9,083 bases of DNA, taken from positions 1 through 9,083 of the forward strand of contig JAAZFF010000048.1 in assembly GCA_012511845.1 (NCBI GenBank). Direction: 5' to 3'. The notes below the pieces were generated by a model, which made no database searches, was not told where the DNA came from, and saw only the letters and a list, made by a program, of their open reading frames with translations. This DNA is from Lentisphaerota bacterium. Its GTDB lineage: Bacteria > Verrucomicrobiota > Kiritimatiellia > RFP12 > UBA3636. The position numbers were made by a program, and so were the translations under genes. The first letter of the stretch is position 1. Each line of letters starts with the position of its first letter. This document shows positions 5,659-9,083 of the stretch, piece by piece.

Positions 5659-6618
5659 ATGAAATACTCCCCTAAATTAAAAAACAGATCGCTTCTATCC
5701 ATCAATGATTTGGACGATAGTGAGATGATGGAGATCATCGAACTGGCGATAGCACTCAAGAAAAGGCGAAGCGATGGAATAAGGGGTAATCTGCTGCACA
5801 GAAAAAATATCGCGTTGATTTTTGAAAAAGGATCAACTCGTACCCGCTGTTCTGCCACAATTGCTGCAAGGGATGAAGGCGGCGATGTGGAGTACCTGAC
5901 GCGTGCCGACACGCATTTCGGAGTCAAGGAGTCGGTCAAGGATACAGCCCGTGTACTCGGGCGTATTTTTGACGGCATACTGTTCAGGGGCTTTTCCCAG
6001 GAAACACTGCGCCAACTCGATCTCCATTCCGGAGTTCCTGTGTGGAACGGTCTGACAGATAATTTTCATCCGACTCAAATCCTTGCTGACTTGATGACGA
6101 TGAAAGAGGCTTTTGGGACCATAAAAGGCAAAAAAGTTGTTTACATCGGTGACGGGAGAAACAATGTTGCCAATTCGCTTATGGCAGGCTGCGCCAAAGC
6201 GGGTGTTGACTTTGTAAACTGCACACCCGAAAAGTTGTTTCCGGAAAAAGAAATGGTACAGAGGGCAATGGCGATAGCCGACAAGAACAATTCAACAGTT
6301 CGCATCACCAGCAACCCGGATGACGCCGTAGTCGGTGCTAACGTAATATATACGGATGTATGGTTCTCAATGGGAGAGGAAACCCGGAAAGCAGAGCGGG
6401 TAAGCCTGCTGAAGCCTTTTCAGGTTAATATGGAGTTGATGGAAAAAACAGGCAATATTGAAGGAGAGCTGATCTTTCTGCACTGCCTGCCTGCGTTCCA
6501 CGACAACAACACGGAGGCTTCACACGATACAGGGGCACTCGAAGTAACGAACGACGTTTTTGAGGCGCCCTTTTCCAAAGTTTTCGATGAAGCAGAAAAC
6601 AGGATGCACACAATCTAA
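5659..6618 (+). CDS. argF: Ornithine carbamoyltransferase, apparently cut short by a stop codon
   Basis: A 319-residue cytosolic enzyme that transfers the carbamoyl group of carbamoyl phosphate to ornithine, forming citrulline in arginine synthesis. Landmarks: carbamoyl phosphate loop STRTR (59-63); HPTQ (137-140); ornithine loop DVWFSMG (233-239); HCLP (275-278); and ENRMHT (313-318) with the conserved Arg315. These identify OTC rather than aspartate carbamoyltransferase. The protein stops right after HTI, where relatives continue for about ten residues in a final helix (KAVMVATL in E. coli). The codons beyond the stop still resemble that helix (see 6619-6654). The ATG at 5659 is used. A GTG at 5653 shares its first base with the GH16 stop TAG, so translation may be coupled. 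No Shine-Dalgarno sequence is visible for either. The pyrB gene follows after 96 bp. There are no arcA or arcC genes to suggest the catabolic pathway. Confidence 0.93.
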   Translation: MKYSPKLKNRSLLSINDLDDSEMMEIIELAIALKKRRSDGIRGNLLHRKNIALIFEKGSTRTRCSATIAARDEGGDVEYLTRADTHFGVKESVKDTARVLGRIFDGILFRGFSQETLRQLDLHSGVPVWNGLTDNFHPTQILADLMTMKEAFGTIKGKKVVYIGDGRNNVANSLMAGCAKAGVDFVNCTPEKLFPEKEMVQRAMAIADKNNSTVRITSNPDDAVVGANVIYTDVWFSMGEETRKAERVSLLKPFQVNMELMEKTGNIEGELIFLHCLPAFHDNNTEASHDTGALEVTNDVFEAPFSKVFDEAENRMHTI

Positions 6619-6654
6619 GCGCTTTTTGTTTCAGCATTGGCAGACGCAACATAA
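6619..6654 (+). other. Apparent remnant of the argF C-terminal helix after an in-frame stop
   Basis: Read in the argF frame after the TAA at 6616-6618, the next codons give A-L-F-V-S-A-L-A-D-A-T and then TAA (6652-6654). E. coli ArgF ends HTI-K-AVMVATLAK, so alanine, the hydrophobic pattern and the LA pair line up. The stop occupies the lysine position, one base from AAA. The full-length form would be 331 residues if the stop were a sense codon. Whether the stop is real, read through or a sequence error cannot be told from the window. Confidence 0.65.
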
Positions 6655-6702
6655 AATATAACATTGTTTTTAAAGGGAAAAAGTATAAATTCATTCCGAA
6701 AG

Positions 6703-6708
6703 AAGGGA
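6703..6708 (+). promoter_or_regulatory. Ribosome binding site for pyrB
   Basis: AAGGGA lies six bases before the ATG at 6715 within a purine-rich stretch. It supports that start. The rest of the gap back to argF is AT-rich and shows no convincing promoter or terminator: TTGGCA at 6637-6642 has no -10 box at suitable spacing. Confidence 0.5.
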
Positions 6709-6714
6709 AAGTAA

Positions 6715-7791
6715 ATGCAGACAACAGACTATAACTGGGAAGAATTTAAAAACTTGTCGATGCCCGAAAAAGTCGTATGCTTCTCACGTGGAGACAGCAC
6801 TCCGTTCCATACGCTTTTCTCACAGCAATTCAATAGGACCAATTTGGATCACCTGTGTTCTCTGGCGACGCAAATCCGCACTATAGCAAAAACTCGAAAC
6901 GGCATGAACTTTCTGCGGGGACTTCTCCCTCACAAAAGAGCCATGCTTTACTTTACCCAGCCAAGCTCGCGTACGTTTCTATCCTTCCTTTCAGCCTGCC
7001 AGATAATAGGACTTAACGTAGGGGAAGTCCGCGACACTGCCATTTCAAGCGAATACAAGGGGGAAACAAGAGAAGACTCAATACGAACATTCAGCTCATA
7101 TTTCGATATAATCATAATGCGCTCACGTCAAAAAGGACTGGCAGAGCACATGGCATGGACATTATCCAATTCAGAACGCCCGATACCCATAATCAATGCG
7201 GGCTCCGGTCAGGATCAGCACCCTACGCAAGCCCTTCTTGATATTTACACACTTAAACGCAGCTTTGAACGACGCGGCGGCCTGAGAGATAAAACTGTAA
7301 TGTTCGTGGGAGACCTCGCACGCGGTCGAACAGTCAGATCTCTTTCCGATTTGCTTTTAAATTATAATAACATACGTCTGGTTTTCATAGCCCCCGAGCC
7401 GATGCAGATCTCCGAGGATGTGTGCAATTCGCTCTCATCACACGGTGTCGACTGGATAGCGTCAAGCGATATGCACAAATACCTTCCCGAGGTGGATGCC
7501 ATTTACATGACGCGAATACAGGACGAGTGGGACGTCGTAAAAGGCGAAAGCGCAAAAATCGATACATCCCGCTTTAAAATCGGCTTGGATGAAATGCGCA
7601 TCTGCAAACCCGACGCAATACTTATGCATCCGCTGCCGAGACGCGATGAAATAGCAAAAGAGGTCGATCATGACCCCCGTGCCATGTATTGGCGACAGAT
7701 GAGAAACGGAATGTGGATTCGCGCCGCACTGATAGCATCAACTTTCGACTGCGCAGAACGCGTCAATGAATTTTACAGGGAAAATATATAA
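6715..7791 (+). CDS. pyrB: Aspartate carbamoyltransferase catalytic chain
   Basis: A 358-residue cytosolic enzyme that forms carbamoyl aspartate from carbamoyl phosphate and aspartate, the committed step of pyrimidine synthesis. Landmarks: QPSSRTF (82-88) with the phosphate-binding SSRT; EYKGETREDS (113-122), with Lys115 matching the catalytic lysine of the 80s loop; MRSRQKG (135-141), where E. coli has MRHPQEG; NAGSGQDQHPTQALLD (161-176); VGDLARGRTVRSL (198-210); MTRIQ (265-269) with the aspartate-binding Arg; and HPLPRRDEI (305-313). It is longer than the roughly 310 residues of E. coli PyrB, mostly through some 30 extra N-terminal residues before the first conserved helix. No regulatory chain gene pyrI is present nearby. 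The TAA stop is followed without a gap by the tolQ-like ATG, which suggests co-transcription and coupled translation. Confidence 0.94.
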   Translation: MQTTDYNWEEFKNLSMPEKVVCFSRGDSTPFHTLFSQQFNRTNLDHLCSLATQIRTIAKTRNGMNFLRGLLPHKRAMLYFTQPSSRTFLSFLSACQIIGLNVGEVRDTAISSEYKGETREDSIRTFSSYFDIIIMRSRQKGLAEHMAWTLSNSERPIPIINAGSGQDQHPTQALLDIYTLKRSFERRGGLRDKTVMFVGDLARGRTVRSLSDLLLNYNNIRLVFIAPEPMQISEDVCNSLSSHGVDWIASSDMHKYLPEVDAIYMTRIQDEWDVVKGESAKIDTSRFKIGLDEMRICKPDAILMHPLPRRDEIAKEVDHDPRAMYWRQMRNGMWIRAALIASTFDCAERVNEFYRENI

Positions 7792-8544
7792 ATGATGCAC
7801 CCATTATTTGCAAATATAATATCCGAAGCATACAAAACTTCAAGCCTGGTCAATAAGCTTGTTATTGTTGTTCTTGTAACCCTTTCCGTTTACACGATGT
7901 TTATCATCATAGGCAAGCTTTCTGAAATAAAAATAGTTGATGAACTTAATAAAAAATTCATACGCAGGTATCATGGACGCATTCATCCGGTTATGCTCTT
8001 TATAGAGGCTGAGGGACGTTTTGCACCCGGTATACCGATGGCTGTAATTTACACTGCCGTCATGAAGGAATTTATGAGCCTGATGCGCAAACGCGGAATA
8101 CAGGAAGCTGATTTTTTAGAATGGCAGTCCAACAACAGGGGCATGGCGATTTCCCAAACAGAAGTAGCTGCATTAAAAGCAGTGGCAGAAGGCTCACTTT
8201 CACAGCAAATCCTGTTTATCGAATCCAAAATGTCTAATCTTGCAACATGCCTCACATCTGCGCCATCCATTGGATTATTAGGTACTGTCTGGGGTATTAT
8301 GGAATCTTTCATGGCAATGGCGAAATCCGGTTCAACGCTTATGATTAAAACCGTTGCCCCTGGTATATCAGGAGCCCTTCTTACAACTGTAGCTGGTCTG
8401 ATAATTGCTATTCCTGCCGGGTTCTCCTATAATTACATAGCAGACAAGATCAGGTTCACTACCGTAAACGTAGAAAACTTTACGGATCAACTTATAGCCG
8501 ATATCGCCAGACTGCACTTCTTCCCGAATGAGGACAACAACTGA
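7792..8544 (+). CDS. tolQ: TolQ/ExbB family proton channel subunit
   Basis: A 250-residue inner-membrane protein of the MotA/TolQ/ExbB family. It has three membrane segments: about 21-41, 151-176 and 190-215. The long cytoplasmic loop lies between the first two. The N-terminal pattern SSLVNKLVIVVL...FIII resembles E. coli TolQ. APSIGLLGTVWGIMESF (157-173) and TVAPGISGALLTTVAGLIIAIPA (187-209) are the family signature. Thr165 and Thr199 correspond to the channel threonines facing the TolR/ExbD aspartate. The Glu found in E. coli GIAEAL is Gly194 here. The protein should form the proton-driven motor that energises a TonB/TolA-type protein. ATG 7792 directly abuts the pyrB stop; a second ATG at 7795 is equally possible. 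TolQ is preferred over ExbB on N-terminal similarity only. Confidence 0.85.
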   Translation: MMHPLFANIISEAYKTSSLVNKLVIVVLVTLSVYTMFIIIGKLSEIKIVDELNKKFIRRYHGRIHPVMLFIEAEGRFAPGIPMAVIYTAVMKEFMSLMRKRGIQEADFLEWQSNNRGMAISQTEVAALKAVAEGSLSQQILFIESKMSNLATCLTSAPSIGLLGTVWGIMESFMAMAKSGSTLMIKTVAPGISGALLTTVAGLIIAIPAGFSYNYIADKIRFTTVNVENFTDQLIADIARLHFFPNEDNN

Positions 8545-8545
8545 A

Positions 8546-8950
8546 ATGTCTCGCCGCCACCGCAGCACAATCAGAAGCAAAGCAGAGGTAAACCTCACAT
8601 CCATGATGGATCTGACGTTCCTGCTCCTTATCACTTTCATAATAACTTTTCCCTTGATTGAACAGGGGTTTGAAGTGTCGCTGCCAAAAGGCAGGGCACA
8701 GGTGCTGGAATCAGACAAAAAACCGGCTGTAGTAACTGTCGATAAAGAAGGACGCCTCTACCTGGGACAGGAACTCGTAACCGCTGATGAACTTGTAGCA
8801 TCCCTCCGGACAATGAAGACCGAAAATGAAGACCTTAAGCTCATCATTCGCGGAGATGAGTCGGTAAACTACGGTACCGTCGTCGATATCGCACGATCCG
8901 CAAGCGAAATCGGAATCACCAAACTGGCACTCGCCATGCAGGAACCTTAA
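8546..8950 (+). CDS. tolR: TolR/ExbD family proton channel subunit
   Basis: A 134-residue bitopic inner-membrane protein. It has a short basic cytoplasmic tail (SRRHRSTIRSK), one membrane segment (about 20-40) and a periplasmic domain. EVNLTSMMDLTFLLL places Asp22 at the conserved proton-carrying position. The periplasmic part carries VTVDKEGRLYLGQ, LIIRGDESVNYGTVVDIA and GITKLALAMQEP, all standard for ExbD/TolR. FPLIEQGFEVSLPKG resembles TolR. The ATG at 8546 is chosen because GAGGA (8530-8534) lies 11 bases upstream. An in-frame ATG at 8528 overlaps the tolQ end by 17 bases, lacks a ribosome site and would add six residues. It partners with the preceding channel subunit. Confidence 0.87.
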   Translation: MSRRHRSTIRSKAEVNLTSMMDLTFLLLITFIITFPLIEQGFEVSLPKGRAQVLESDKKPAVVTVDKEGRLYLGQELVTADELVASLRTMKTENEDLKLIIRGDESVNYGTVVDIARSASEIGITKLALAMQEP

Positions 8951-8968
8951 ACAAATTTTTAATCGGAC

Positions 8969-9083
8969 ATGATGGAAGACCCATATAGAAAAGGACTCAA
9001 AGTTTCAATTGCGACTCACTCCGCATTGCTTCTATTTCTTTTTGTTTCCGGCTTGATTAACGGGTGTTCAACATCCCGGATCA
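8969..9083 (+). CDS. TonB/TolA-like energy transducer, N-terminal part (cut by window end)
   Basis: Only 38 codons are present: MMEDPYRKGLKVSIATHSALLLF and a hydrophobic run to about residue 30, then NGCSTSRI. The membrane segment holds Ser13-x3-His17, the Ser...His pair that TonB and TolA use to couple to the ExbB/ExbD or TolQ/TolR motor. Position right after the TolR-like gene supports this. The start is either ATG at 8969 or the adjacent ATG at 8972, with CGGA (8964-8967) just upstream. The periplasmic and C-terminal regions are outside the window, so TonB and TolA cannot be separated. Confidence 0.65.
   Translation, partial: MMEDPYRKGLKVSIATHSALLLFLFVSGLINGCSTSRI

Noticed and set aside
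6637..6689. A promoter between argF and pyrB
   Set aside because: TTGGCA (6637-6642) and TTGTTT (6664-6669) each pair with AT-rich -10-like boxes only at 14 bp or less, too short for a normal promoter.

Overview
The window reads as part of a Gram-negative bacterial chromosome. An origin in the PVC superphylum (Lentisphaerota, Kiritimatiellota or Verrucomicrobiota) is my best guess. It rests on secreted GH5 and GH16 enzymes with unusual accessory domains, patterned micro-repeats between genes, and a TolQ/TolR/TolA-type operon. It is an inference without any database search. All convincing genes lie on the + strand.

Positions 1-940 are mostly non-coding and carry one small gene, an FmdB-type zinc ribbon protein (257-481). 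The rest is full of short degenerate tandem repeats. One kind has a period of 7 (ACTG plus three variable bases, or CT-led units). The other has a period of 9 (GTC plus six variable bases). A 39-bp inverted pair of the period-7 element brackets the fmdB-like gene. Two extended -10 promoters precede the next gene.

Positions 941-1774 encode SAICAR synthase (PurC), standing alone without other purine genes. Positions 1819-5653 encode two exported polysaccharide hydrolases. The first is a GH5 enzyme with a beta-rich domain inserted into its catalytic barrel. The second is a GH16 enzyme with an N-terminal Ig-like domain, a chitobiase-C-like domain and an unrecognised C-terminal domain. The GH16 gene has a good sigma70-type promoter of its own in the preceding gap.

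The region from 5659 to the end is tightly packed: ornithine carbamoyltransferase (argF), aspartate carbamoyltransferase (pyrB), a TolQ/ExbB protein, a TolR/ExbD protein, and the first 38 codons of a TonB/TolA-like protein cut by the window edge. The two carbamoyltransferases draw on the same carbamoyl phosphate pool, one for arginine and one for pyrimidines. The Tol/Exb proteins would use the proton gradient to energise the outer membrane.

The most striking single observation is in argF. A TAA stop sits where the family normally has a lysine in the final HTIKAVMVATL-type helix. The in-frame codons after the stop still resemble the missing helix and end at a second TAA. This looks like a recent nonsense change, a sequencing error, or readthrough. 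I see no phage, insertion sequence, CRISPR array, tRNA or rRNA, and no clearly new defence or biosynthetic system.
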